64,000 bases of DNA from Prinia subflava (lineage: Eukaryota; Chordata; Aves; Passeriformes; Cisticolidae), in the NCBI RefSeq assembly GCF_021018805.1, contig NC_086266.1, positions 2,170,001 through 2,234,000 on the forward strand, read 5' to 3'. Position numbers and translations under genes: made by a program. A model generated the notes under the pieces. The model searched no databases and was not told the origin of the DNA. It saw only the letters and a program-made list of their open reading frames with translations. Of this stretch, positions 13,348 through 26,600 are shown one piece after another (position 1 is the first letter of the stretch; every line of letters starts with the position of its first letter).

Positions 13348-13495
13348 CATCCCTAGGGAAGAAGGGGACTTTTCATCCCTGGAGTTTTCAGACGTGGCTG
13401 ATGTAACCTGTTGTCCGTGGGTCCCGCTCCGGTGGGGCCTTTGGGTTGGAGACCTCCAGAGGTCGCTTCCAGCCAACAATTCCATAGCTCCGTAA
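13348..13495 (+). mobile_element. degraded CR1 tail at the CpG island edge
   Basis: CATCCCTGGAG near 13374, then GGTTGGAGACCTCCAGAGGT followed by CGCTTCCAGCCAACAATTCC and ATAG, correspond to the CR1 3' terminus with many substitutions. The upstream boundary is uncertain. Confidence 0.7.
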
Positions 13496-13549
13496 CCTCC
13501 ACGTTAAATACTCGGCATTAAAGGGTGAAACTGCAGCAGCTCCTTTGCC

Positions 13550-14660
13550 CCTGTCCTTCTGTACTTTCCCTGGAGCAGGGCAGAGCGCCCAGGCCCGCAC
13601 CACTGCCCGGTCCCAGCACCTCCGTGCGGGCACTCGGGGCTCCCCCGGCTATCCCGACCCTCCTTCCTTCCCTGCGCCTCTCCCCGCCGCTCTCCGCCGC
13701 CCGGATCGCCCCGCTCGGCTCAGCACATGTGGGACCGACACACCGGCGGCAGCCCCACTCACGCCTGACGGAAGGATGCGCGCCGGGGCCGCGTTTTCGC
13801 CGAGAGGAAAAATCCGGGATGCGCCGAGGCTCGGCCGTGCCCCGGGAGCTCCTCACAGCCCCGCTCACCCCTCAGCGGGGCCGGGGCGGGGGCGCGGCCC
13901 GGCTCGGGGGGCGGTGGCGCCGAGCGCCCGCCCCTCACGGCCGCCCCTCACGGCCGCGCGTCCCGCCCCGGCGGAGACGGGAGCCGAGCCCGCTGCAGAC
14001 GCAGCCCCGCCGCGCCATGGCCGGCCGCCGCCTGCTGGGGCTGCTCCTGGCCTTCGCCGCGCTGCTGGCCGCAGGTAGGGCGGCCCGGGCCCGGCGGGAG
14101 GGAGGGGGCGGCCCGGGGGGAGCGGGGCCGGGGCCGGGGCCGCGCCGTGCGCATGATCGCCCGCCGGGCCCGGCCCAGCGCCGGCGGACCCCCGCCCCCG
14201 GCCGCGGTCACCCCCAGGGATGCTCCCCCCGAGGGGTGCAGGCGCTGCGGGCCCCTCGGGTTGGATATTCCCCCCCGGTAACACGGGGCCTGTCCCGGGG
14301 AGGGGGCTCACGGGGCCGGAGGGGTGCGCCCGGAGGAGGGGCCCGGCTGGGAGGATGCGGCCCCGGGGGATCGCGGCGGGGACGGGGCTGCGCCCTGCGG
14401 GCCCCACCCTGCGCACAGCACCCCGACTCCGCAGCGGATGGCGGGGTGCCAGCCTGTGCATCACGGCCGGGCCGCGGGAGAGAGGCTTGTCCCCTTTTCC
14501 TTCTCCCGACCGCCACCCTGGGCTCTGCCCGCCTCGCCGCCCTGCCCCGGCTCCCCGCGGTCCGATGGGGCCGGTCCCGCAGCGGTACCCGGCTGCAGCC
14601 CTGCGGTGGTGGCGGTGCCGGTGGCGGCCGCATCTCGGAGCGCAGGCTGCCTTCCGTGTC
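13550..14660. promoter_or_regulatory. CpG island and CD99L2 promoter region
   Basis: About 1.1 kb of strongly GC- and CpG-rich sequence surrounds the CD99L2 start, in sharp contrast to the AT-rich flanks. It contains GC-box-like GGGGCGGGGGC near 13880 and a tandem CACGGCCGCCCCT-type duplication near 13935-13960. No TATA box is evident, which fits a broad CpG-island promoter. The transcription start is probably within the roughly 150 bp before 14017, but this cannot be fixed from sequence. Confidence 0.8.
14017..14074 (+). CDS. CD99L2: CD99L2 exon 1 (signal peptide)
   Basis: 58 nt encoding MAGRRLLGLLLAFAALLAA plus the first base of a glycine codon, followed by donor GCAG|GTAGGG. The leucine/alanine-rich core is a standard signal peptide. 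The frame stays open upstream to 13525 because of GC richness, but no recognisable protein is encoded there. Confidence 0.9.
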
Positions 14661-17600
14661 ACGGAGATGTTTCAGATGTGCGATGCTGCAGGTGCAAAGC
14701 TCTGGAGCAGCCTGGGGCTCAGCTAATCCTAAACCGAGGTAGCCATGGAGTGACGGCGAAGGGAGTTTGGGTTTGTGTCTCTGCTCGCTGAGCTGTTGGA
14801 TTAGCGGATCCTCTGTGTGACCCAAATTTGTCGGGTTGCTGGTTGTATTCTCACTTCTTTTTTTTTTTTGTCCCGATGTTATTTCCGCGGATCAGAATAG
14901 TCTAACCCAGAAATGGGTCCCAGCTGAGCAGCAGCTAGGAAGGAAAAAAAAAATCCTGTTTTTAGGAGGGTGGGGAGGAAGAAATTAAGATCAATGCAAA
15001 GCTTACCACAACTCTTTGTCTCCTTAAAAAAAACCCAACAGTACTTAAAAAGCAGTGTGTTTGAATTGAAAAGAAAGGTCCTTTTAAAGGTTATACAGAG
15101 AAAATAGACAGCAATTATGGAAAAGGTCTCAGGAAAGTTTTTCTGAACAAAACCTGCTATTAGCTAGGAGGCACTCGGCAAGCACAGACTGGTTAGAAGA
15201 TATCAGCATCAAAGTAGATAAGGAACTGAACCCCAAACAGGTTTTGCTGTTGGAATATATTAGGTTTTCCATGAGTCAGCCTGGAATTAGTTGGTTTGCA
15301 TTTAGTACTTACCTGTTTGTACTCCTGGAATGGTAACAGCGTGGTACAGAGTTGCTTATACTGGCCAGATTAGCCGCTGCATCTTGAATTGATGGATATT
15401 AGTTTGACAGGCTGAGCTGGGACGGTGCATAAAATCCTGATTTTAGGCTAAAAAGAAAAAAAAAATCAGATTAGTCAGTACTAACGCTATTTACATTCTG
15501 TATTGCTCACAACGTGGGCAAACAAAAACGCTCTTCTGTTTCATCTTGGAGCTCTTGGGTCGCAGCTCTTAAATATCCTCGGCTGCGTTGTATCAAAACG
15601 AATTTCACCGAAACATTCATAAATCATTCCTGCCAGCGTGAGGCTTCCCAGGTGATGGAACAACATTAAGTTTGTCTCCTCTCCGAATTGTTTTAAATCG
15701 CCTCTCCGTGGCGATCGCTGTGTAAGGGGAGGCGGCTCGGTGCCGACACGGGGCACACCGAGCCCCGGTGCCGGTGTGTCCGGCACTGCCTTTCCAGCGG
15801 CCTCGGATCCTCCCCCGCTGTATTCCGGCAGAGGCTCTCCCAGCCCGTGGGTGCGTGCCTGCTCCTCCCTCCCTCTCTCTCTCCCAGATGTGCTGGAACA
15901 GCTTTGCAGCACCCTGAGAGAGCCTTGGGTGCCCACCCGAGCACTTCTGGGTGCCAGCACAGCCTCCCTGCGTCATCCTGGAGCCGTGGGAAGATGACAA
16001 GAGGTGGGAAGGCAGTGGGTTTCCCAGGCAGGGCACTCTGTGCCATTTCTTCAGAAGGGCAGCAATAGAAATCACCCTTCTTCATTGCTGCTATTCCCCA
16101 GCTTTTTTTTTTTTTTTTTTTTTGGCTTCTTGTTCTGAAGCAGTTGCTCCAGCAGTGCTGAAGGCATGCTGTGGGCAGCCCAGCCTCTTGGAAGCTCAGA
16201 GATTTACAAATTACCAAGAACTAAGGATAACAAACAACAAAATCAGGACTTCACACGATTCCTGCAACTGTGGTCCAGATCCACCGCCGACACAAGACTG
16301 ATGTGTGTCTTGTCTGTGACTGTCCAGTAAAGCAGGAGCAAACTTCCCTTTTTCATTGATAAAATAAAAAAGGGGTTGGGTTTCTCTTTGATGAGATTCT
16401 GGTGCATTTCCCTTCATTCAGAGCTGTGTGCTTCAGTGCCCTATCAGTGGGGTGTCAGCTGTGCCACATCCATCTGTGCCTCCAGGCTGCCTCTGCCCAC
16501 AGCCAGTCTGGCATATTCCCAGTGTGATTGGGTGCAGGAGAAGAATTTAAGTATTTTGAGATGGTGGAGAAAACCAAACATCCTGCAAAGCCTCCTGGCT
16601 ATAGCCAGAGGCAGGCATTCCCTATGCCAGCACGCTGCAGGGTGTGTTAAATTCACAGATCTGTGACTTTTCCAAAATGTAGTTCTGTTTCATTTTAATG
16701 AGTCATCCAGGGTTAACCACATGCTCTTGGAAAACAGTAAGAGTCAAACAAGAAACTTTCCAATCTTGTTATTTTCCCCTCTCCTGTCCTCAGTCTCATA
16801 AGCCAGTACAGAAATTCATTGATGTGTTTTCATGGAAAACTCACAAATTTGAAATCTGAGGGCTTTTTGGAGGGAGCACAAGGTTTCCTCTTGCAGGCCA
16901 GGCAGGAGGGGCACGAGCAGTATTTGTGCTTTACATTTTGTCAGAAAAGGTTGAAGAAAAACTTCACTGTACAAATGGCCATAAGAGCAGTGGGGCGTGT
17001 GCTCCAAAGTTGCCATCTCAGCACTGAGAGGCTGTGTTGTCACCCGTGTCTTCACAGGCAGCATCTCACAGATCACCTCTGCAGTGTGACTACCAGCAAT
17101 CACAATAATTACTTAAATGTGAAAGCAATATTAGCCAGCATAATTAGCCACCTATAACTGTTGCACGGATGGCTGCAGTCACTGTCACACACAACAGTGC
17201 CCAACGGAGAGCATGGAGAAGGCAGGAAGGAGCCATCTCTTTTCCAGATGTTTTTTCCAGGTGTCTGGGCTCTGCTTTGCCCTGGGCAGCCGTGGGTGCA
17301 GCTGGCAGAAAAAGGGGTGCCAGTGCCAGGTGACCCTGTGTCTGTGCCCCATCACTTGCTAGGATCACTCACTGTGGATGTTCCAGAAGAGTTCCAGGGA
17401 GGAATTATTTGGAAGGCTTGGTTTGACATTATTGTCGAAACTGAAGGAGATAGCAGCATTGTATAAAGCTGCTAAAAATCTTTGTTATAATACATTATTG
17501 TGTTATTAAAGTTATAATTACCAGGTATCAGTGGCGAGTCAAAGTAATACATTTAAAGAATAATTTTTACTTAGATAATGTCTTTAGTGCGTATGACAAA

Positions 17601-20600
17601 GCACGAGAAGCCAAATTGGTTTTCTTACAAATTATCTCTGATCTTAGAACACATATGCATTAATTAAATGTGCCATGCTCAGATATTTATGTACATAGCT
17701 GTGGAAATAATTAATTTCCATGGTTCTACTTGTATTCTGAAATTTCCAGCCTAGTGATAAATGTGCTTGGAAATGGCTGTTTAACTCTTGAGGGTTTTTT
17801 CCACCTCTACAAAAACGTGATCTGTTACGAACATTTCAAAAAACAGTAAAACAGAAGTGTCTATTGATCTCCTGAGTTGACTAGAACAAACTCTTAAAAC
17901 TACTTGGTTTAAACCCAAATTTGTTTTCTTCCTGAAAGAATATCTCCTGGAAGTTTAAGGCATTAACTTTACAATTAACTAAAGGAAAAACGGAAGTTTT
18001 TATTAGACATTGCTTCTGAAGCCACTCTAATAACAAAACATATGTTTAATAAACCACATAACACTGATGGCAAAGAGAAAAGCTTTGCAATAATTCCTTT
18101 GTAAGCTGATTGATACAATTCACAATCAGTGGAAGTGCTCAAATAGAGGAAAAAGGAGAGAAGATGAACATGGCACATCAAAATGTAGAACATGAAAGCA
18201 CTTTGAAAGGGAAACTTCAAAGTTGGGGATCCAGATGCTGGAGTCACTAGCTGTGATTTAGGAACGTGACTGCTGAGGGAGCAATGCTTTTGAGAAGAAA
18301 ACAGAGTCCTGATACAAGCCCAGTGGCAAAGAGAGAGGCGAGTGCTGCCTCTGTACTCACAGATTTCAGTGGAGCTGCTCAGGGTCAGTTTGGGTTTGAT
18401 CTTCTGAGAGCTCAGCCTGCTGGTGCCACGGGGCTGAAGTTAGTGCTGATACACATTCATGAAACTGCCTGGCAGTCACTCCAAAATCCTTTTCCTTTGC
18501 TTTTCAACCTTGTCTAGGAAACACAGAAACTTACTGTGGGAGGAGAGCTGGGGCCACAGGCAGAAAAGCTGATGCTGAGTGCGAGCTCTGTTTCCCAAGC
18601 ACATGAGCAGCATCTTCAGGGAAGGAGATGGCCAGGTTGCTGCAGGGACCTGGTGTGGTCACATACATGTGTAAAAAAAACAAAATAAGCAAAACCAGAG
18701 GCATTGGCAAGATTTGGGAGAAGACTCGGACAGGGAGGAGGGATGCTGAGAGCAGTGGGAGTGTGCAGACAGTGGGCAGCTCAAACTGGAGTCTCAGCCT
18801 CTGCCCACCCGACCCAAAAACCCCACGTAGGAAGGCAGGGACAGCAGTGGGCAGGCAGGAGCTCTGCAGTGCAGCTGTGCTGACAGATGCCCTCAGCCAG
18901 AGGAGAAGGCTGAGCCCCCCATGCTCTCCCAGAGCCCTGCTCCATCTGTCAGCATTACCCAGGTCTTCATTCCCAGTACTGCTCTGCTGATTTTAAATAG
19001 CACAGTACGACAGGAGCATCACACATCCCAAATGATGAACCAGCATTTTTACCGTGTAATTCCCTATTTACCTACTTTTAACTACAGCACCTCCTCTTGA
19101 TCTTTATCTAATGAGAACAACCTTTCTCTTCCGAGGTGATAATCAGGTGATAAGCATTTAATCTCCTGCCTCAGTTTTCTTTGGGCTCCTGCATCACTGA
19201 CTTTGTCATCAGTTGTTCTGCATTGAGTTATGAACAAAATGCTTTCATGCCACAATTTGTCATCTGGTTGATAAACAGGCATCTTTGGCAATAGGCAAAT
19301 TTGTAGTCATTACTTAATGTGTAAGCAGAAATCAAATTGCTAATGTGAATGTACATTGTAATCTTTCTGGGTGGACAGCAGGCAGGAAAACATGGAAGCA
19401 GCTGTTGTGGTGTAATCCCAGCTGGCAACTCAGCCCCACACAGCCATTTGCTCACTCCCCCATGTCTGGATGGGGGAAAGAATGGGAAGGGTAAAGTGAG
19501 AAAACTGCAGGGTTGAGATAAAGGCAGTTTCCAGGTAAAGCAAACCAAGGAATTCACTCCCCTCTTCTCATGGCAGGCAGGTGCTGAGCCATCCCCAGGA
19601 CAGCAGGGCTCCATCCCCTGCAGCAGTGACTTGGGCAGACAAACACCGTCACTGCCAACATCCCCTTCCTCCTCCTCCCCAGCCCTGTGTGCTGAGCATG
19701 GGGCCACACGGGCTGGGACATCCCTGGCTCACCTGGGCTCAGCTGTCCTGGCTGTGTCCCCTCCCAGCTCCCTGGGGAGCCTCTTGCTGGTGGGGTGGGT
19801 GAGGAGACAAAAAAAGCCTTGGCTCAGGGTAAGAACTGCTCGGTGATAATGAAAACAGCCCTGAATTATCAACGCTGTTCTCAGCACAAATCCAAGCCCT
19901 GCAGACACAATTATAGGAGGAAAAGGAACTTACTGTGCTGTTGGACCTTCACTAGGAATCACAAGCCACGTCCACATCTCCCACTCTGTGCCTGGTGAGG
20001 CTGGGTGAGGGCTGGGGCAGGGCACTTGGGCACAGAGTGTGCCAAGCTTGCCTCTAGAGTGGTTTCAGCTCACATCCTGCTCCTGTGCCAGCCTGCCTGT
20101 CCCTCAGCAGTGCTGCACCAGACTGGGTCTGTGTGGGGAAACCAGGCTGGTGCCTGCTAGGCAGATCATGGCACCTGCACACAGCATCTGGTGGGGACAA
20201 ACCCAAGCCCAGAGTGACACTGTTGGTTTTTTTTCATCACTGAAAGGTCATCTTTAACCATTCTCTATCCTGTGCAGTTGGTTCAGTGCTAATTTCCCCT
20301 TGGCCTCTTGCAAAGTGCTTTGGGTGTGGGAATAAAATAATGATGCTGTCCACATCCTTTCCTCTTTAAGTATATACTTTGTTCTTCTTTAAAAAATTCC
20401 CAAACAAACAGCAAGAAAACAGAAAGGAAAACCAGCTCCCTTTCTTATCAGATACACCTTTAAGTTATTGAGGGTTATACCTGGAGCATTTTCCCATAGT
20501 CCTGGGGAGGGTCAGAGATTTGTAGAGCTCCTGTGAGGGCTGGGAGAGGCTGAGCTCCTCCTGTCCTCCTTAATCCTTGACCACAATGTCCTGATAGCCA

Positions 20601-23600
20601 CTGCAGGCACAGAAAGTTGGGCATCACCCCATCCTCATCACAGGTACCGAGCTGTGCCCAGCCACACCCCACAAGGGGAGGAACCTTAAATATTTCTGCT
20701 ATAAACCTTCCAGCCCTTTGCTCCGGGTGGATTTGATCTGGGACTAATGGGAAGCAGGTGTTGGCAGTGCTGTGGCAGAGCCCTCTGACACAAACCTCAA
20801 AGAGCAGCTATCGTATTAAAGTTACTTAGAAAACATCACCTGCTCCATGCGCTGGGATGGCAGAGAGCCCTGGAAACCTGGAAAGCTTTGAGTGCTGATA
20901 CTGAACAAAACTGTTTGCATTAGCATCTTACATTGCTAGAGCAGGGCTGCCTGGTCTGGGACCATCCTGTGGTGGAAGAGTTGCTGAAATATCTGTTTCA
21001 TGTGGGGTCAAGGGACACTGCTGTGGAGCCAGAATGGGGCAGACCTGGCCATCAGCTGCCAGCCCAAGGCATTCCATGGGAACCCCCCACACAAAGCCTT
21101 TGCTGCCTGTGGTCCTCCTGACCTTGATGAGGCTTTGCTTTCCCTCTGTTAGGGTTGCTGCTGGCACCCAGAGGTGTTTGTCTGTCTGTGGTAGGGACAC
21201 TCAGTTTTCAAGGGTTCCTTGCAGCCTCTGTGCCAGCCCCTGCTCTGTGCCAGATGCAGCTGTTGGCAGAGACAAGTCAAGGGCGCTTCCCTCTGGGGTT
21301 TTAAATCTTGCTGTGGAGGAGTGGGAAAGGCTGTGCAAGAGGGCAGCAGATGAGAAACTCCTCCCTGCCGTGTTTTTTTGTCTGGTGTCTGCCTGCTGGC
21401 AGTGTGCCCGTGGCAATGCAGACTGAGCCCCCAGCTGCTCCCCAGGGGCTGTGGGACATGGCAGGGTGTGCAGGGGGGTGCTGCTTCTTTCGGTGCTTTG
21501 GATGCAAGCTGGAGGTCTGTCCTTCCACACCAGGTGGGGAAAAGGTGTGTTTGGACCTTAGTGCAGCCCTCAGCGTGGTGCAGGCTGGATGGGCACTGCA
21601 TCCCTGGAGTACCCAGTGTGTGGCCAGGCAGGTGAGGGCTCACCTTCTGCTCACCAAGTTGTCCTTTTGGACCTGCCCCACATCGTGGTGCCAGTCATGT
21701 CTGCTGGGAAGGAGCAGGCTGGTTTTGCTGGTCACGTTTTCCTCACCAGCTCCATCATTCCTGCTGGGTGTATAGGGTGTCACTGCCAAATAATTTATAT
21801 TATTCCTAGTAAGCCTTGAAATCAAATTGCAAGAGACGCCTGCTCTCATGCAGCTGCCCCGGTGCACAGAACTGTGGTGTTATCCTGTGGCTTAGAGCCC
21901 GGGTGAGGTGTGCTGCCCTGAGCTGCAGATTTCAGAGCTTGCACTGGGGCTGTGCTGCCTCTCCTGCCCTGTCCCGGGGCACTGGCTGCAGGAAAGGACA
22001 CAAGCTGGGCTTGTGGTGGAGCTGAGGTTCCCTGCAGGGACCTGAGGGCAGCGGAGGCTGGAGCCTGCACGGGTCAGGACAGCAGTGCCCTGGCTGTAGT
22101 GGAGGCTTTTAGGCATTTCCCTCAATTGGTTTCAAGCACAATCACCATCAGTCCCTCCACAAAGAGAAAGTCTTCATTATGCAAATTCTCATCTTAAAGC
22201 TTTATTCATGTGCTTCCTGGCAGGCTTTCCTTTAATCTCAAGAGCGAGATTGCTTGGAATTACCATACACCCTTGTTAATTGCATTAAAAAAAAAATTCA
22301 GCAGAGGTTGTTTTTGCCATAATCAAGAGTGATTTTTGATTAGTACTTCTGAAAATCAAAATGTTTCACTGAGAACAGAGAGCAAGGACAGCAGCATTCC
22401 CTCATCCCCTGCAAGGAGCTGGGGTCAGCCCAGCTGGGGGAATGTGTCCCACTGCTCCTTACTGGTCATGCCCTGTGCTGGAGTGATGTATCCCCACTGC
22501 TGGGGTGGATGCAGGGGGCTGCTTCTCCCACACTCTGCTTCCCAGCAGAGCCCTTCCACCCCGTACCCTGGTGTGCTGCTGACAGCTTGTTTGTGCAGGG
22601 CAACCAGTCTTCCCTGGCAGCAGCTGAGGAGATAGTCTGGAAGTTCAGAGTCTGCTTTTCAAGGCAGAGCTACCTGGAGGAGGAGGAGGAGTGTGCTGAG
22701 GAGGCAGCCTGGGCTCTCTGCAGGGAGCAGTGCAGCTGCACAGGAGCTGCCCTTAGCCAGCACTGCTCTCAGAGACTGTGACACCCCAGCTCTGAGGGAC
22801 ACTGCTCTCCCTACACACATGGAACTGTGCTTTGGCCTTAGCAGTCAGCAAGAATTTGGGATTTGCAAGTACATTTCCCACACATTTGGCAGTGGCTGAG
22901 GCCAGTGCCCAGACATTGTGGAGGCATTGGTGAGGCTGGTGCTCTGCTCTGTCCTGCTCTGGCCGGTGGTGTTGTGCCATCACCTGCACCAGGAGAGTTC
23001 CCTGGGGACACTCAGCGCTGCAGGGCAGCCCTGTGCCCATGGAGGGGCAGCCCCATGCCCATGTAGGGGCAGTCCTGTGCCCATGGAGGGGCAGCCCCAT
23101 GCCCATGGAGGAACAGCCCCATGCCCATGGAGGAACAGCCACTTACCCCCACAGACTTCTGGAGCTGTTATCTCTGCTGAGATGGCAGAACCCCCCCTGT
23201 GAGGATGCAGCCCAGAGGTCCAACAACACAGCTCTGCTCCCAACCCCCTCCTTCCCAGTGCCTTGCCCAGAGCTCCCAGCACAGCTGTGGGTGCCCAGCC
23301 TCAGGGAACCCCCTGCGTGTGCCAGCATCAGAACCCGGAGCCAAGAGGATGAGGTTGGTCACTGGGGACGCCTTTTTTGGCTACCACAGTACTTGCTTTC
23401 CTGCTTTCCTCCTGCTCCCCCGCCCGCTGCGTTGCTGCTAAGGTGGATGCATAAAAGTCAGGCAGTTGGAATTACTTTCTGCTGCCCTTGTGCCTGCTTT
23501 GCATTCTCCCGTAATCTCCCGGGCTGTCAATCTCGTGGCGTCGCAGGCTCTCTATTCCCAGGGAAGCTAAACACATATATATTGCACAAAGAGATCCGTG

Positions 23601-26600
23601 GGCTGGCGCTAAAAATGGAATACACCTCTCTCCCAGTGCTGCAGACGGCCTGGCAATATACTGGGTGTGAATTATGATACTGTAATTCAAGCTTTGTCAA
23701 ACAGTGGGGCTTAATTAGAATATATATATAATTGTAAAAACTAAAAAGCTGACGAGTACAATTGTGTGTTTGAGCTGCCTGCTACAGAAAATAATGAGGA
23801 GAGAATACATTAAGGCACAAAAAACCTTCTACCTTCAAAGAGCAGCTAGCTCTGATTAAAAATACTCCCAGCAAGGCGAGGGGACTCAGCAAAAGGTGGG
23901 GGAGTCTGCAGTGCTGGCTCAGCCATAACTCTCACCCCTGTTCTACAGCTTCTGCTGGACACAGCTGTGTCCCCCACCTCCCCACTCTGGCTTTGGGGGA
24001 TTCATATTGGGTGCCAGGTGATGTCCCAGCTTGATCTCTGTGGATTGTCAAATTAAATTAAAAAATGGAAAACATATCTCCTTTGCCTATTCCCCCTTTG
24101 CCACAGAGCTGCAGTCCCATGCGTGCTCAGGTTGGTTGGTGGTGCACAGGGCTGGAATTACCCCCTGTTGCCCCAGGGGATGTGCATTTTCTCCCAGCAG
24201 CCAAAGAGCTGAGTTTTTCCAAAGACCCAGTGCAAGGGTAGGAAAAAACATGACCCAAAGTAGCCTAGTCATCAGCCCTAACAAGGATCCCATCCTGCTC
24301 CCCAGCACTGGGGGGTTTGCATATCCCTGCAATTGTGGCCCTGTAACAGGTTGTAGGTGGGGATGTCCTACGGGGAGGTGACATTCAGGGCATGCACAAC
24401 CCTGGCTCTGCTCCCTGGGCATTATTCAAACTCTGCTGCAGCTCAGCAGCTTGCTAGTGCTGATGTGTAGGAATAAGCCCCAACCTCTCCTGGAAAGTAT
24501 AAATGTGTAAAGATGCTCTGTGCTGGGCATGAGTTCCCATCAGAGGACGGGCTATGGAAGCTCCACTCCTCCAGTGGTTGTGGAGCAGTGTCAGGGCCCC
24601 AGGAGCAAAGGGATTGTACAGGACAGGGCAGGGAGCAGCAGTGCTGCCTCCAAAAACCCTGCATGTGCACACTAAACACTCATACCGAGAGCTGGAGGGG
24701 TTTTCAGTGTCTGGCCATGAAGTACCAGATTTGTTACCACTTAATAACAGAGTAAAAGAATGAGGAGAGCATTCCAGCCCTATCTGTTGGAGCAAGCAGG
24801 GGAGTTTGTGTGGCTGTGATGGCAGCACCTGGTTATTGATCTATAAAAGGTCTAATACATCCTTTGCATGAAATAGAGATGCTGTCAGCTTCAATTAGCT
24901 GGCAGTCCCCAATGCCTAGGGGAACCTTGGAAAAGGATGTTGGTTTGCCATGGGCAGCGTTGGGAAAGCCCTGGGTAACGGGGCACTGCCCCTCCTTGGG
25001 AAGGTTTTACTGGGCAATTCAGTGCATCCATAGTTTCCCCAACCCTCACTTGGGCAACATTCCCACCTCTCCTGGGAAAACCCCCAGGATGCAGCTCCAG
25101 CCGAGGACTCTTTGCAGTATTTGTTTACTTCAGCCCCATGAGGATGGAGGGCTCTGAGCACCTTTTGCCCCCCTTGGCCCCCTGATGTGCCAGCTGGCTC
25201 TTGGGAGAGTGGTTTTGGAAGGGGCACCCTCCTCTCATCCTGCCAAGGGGAGCTGTCACCAAACCCAGCGAGGCTGTAAGTGCTTCTCAGCTGGCAGGTC
25301 CAGTGAGTCTCCTAACGCCAGGTTTGGCCTGGCTTTTTTTTTTGTCCTATTAATTTGGGACACTGTTTTCCCTGCCAGGCCCATGTCTTCACTGGGGGAC
25401 ATCCCTGTGCAGCCCCACAACCCCCATATTAACTGAATCATGGAGAGCAGAGGAAGAGAGGGAGAGGGAAGAGAGGGCTCCTGGCTTATTGATGCGAGTT
25501 GGTGCTGCCTCCACATCCCTCCTGCCAGCTCACATGGTGATGGAACATTTTCCTCTTTTGGCCTGGTGACGCTTCTCATCCCACCAGAGATGCGACGTGG
25601 GCTTCCCCTTCTGCCTATTTTTAAGCATGATTTTAAATAGAAAGACAAAAATGATGGAGTGCTGTTAGTTCCTGGAAATCCAGTAAAGACTGGGGAGAAA
25701 AAGCCATTCAGGGAAAGGAGGACTGCACGAATTTGTCAGAGTGACAAGACTGGGGGAGTTGGCCGGCACAGTGGTGAGTGTGTGGAGTCTCAGCAGGGAT
25801 GTTGGTGGTTTGGCAGCCCCCGTGCAAGCCCTGGAGCTGGGCAGGTGTTTTTCAGCGCTGTGGATTGTCTTGCACATTTGTGACTTTGCTCCTTCTCACT
25901 GACCGAGCACTTGTTAACCCTGCGGCTTCACCCAGGCTGTCAGAGCATCGCCTGCCTCACAGTGCCAATATTTCAGCAATAAGGCCCAAAAGGGAAAGAT
26001 TTTGGGAAGGAAGGAAGGAGAGAGGCATGGAGGGAGGCCGAGGGTGGCAGACACGGCCCTGCTGTGCTGAGCAAGAGGCTCTCCCTGTGGATTTCACCCG
26101 GATTTTCCCTGCATTGCCTGCTGCTGTTCGTTCCCTCACAAGGGAATGTCAGCATCATTCAGCTCGATGAGAAACACGGCATGGGCTGGGGCACTCATTC
26201 CTTCCACACCCCCTCCAGCAGTGCCTCGTGTGGAGCCTTTGCCTGGGGGAGAAGCCCACAGTGCCTTCCCAGCCCCTGCCTGTGCACACACATCACATAC
26301 ATCACTCTCAGGGCTGCTAAGTACACGTTTAACAGGCAGCAGATGAGATGGGAGGTGATGTGTGAGTAAGTGGAAGCGGAACTGCAGCTGTTGCAGTACT
26401 TAGTGACCACTCTCAGTTGAAGTTTTTCACTGAAAGGCTGATACCTGCTCTCTGATGGACTGGTGCCTTCCCATTGTTATTGTCCTTGTCAGTAAAGCTT
26501 TAAATTTATTCATGAAGCACGGTGGAGCTCAGGTGGCAATAGCTAAATCCATTTAGCAGTAGGAATAAGAGGAAAGCCATTTTAATGTTCTCTTGCAGTG

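Noticed and set aside
13525..14742. 405-codon open frame and other long frames on both strands over the CpG island
   Set aside because: Caused by scarcity of stop codons in GC-rich DNA. The composition is Arg/Gly/Pro/Ala noise and the frame runs through the CD99L2 exon 1 donor. Only the 19-codon signal peptide part is supported.
16080..16140. T run as the tail of a minus-strand processed pseudogene
   Set aside because: No coding similarity, target-site duplication or poly(A) signal was found beside it. A simple homopolymer is the simpler reading.
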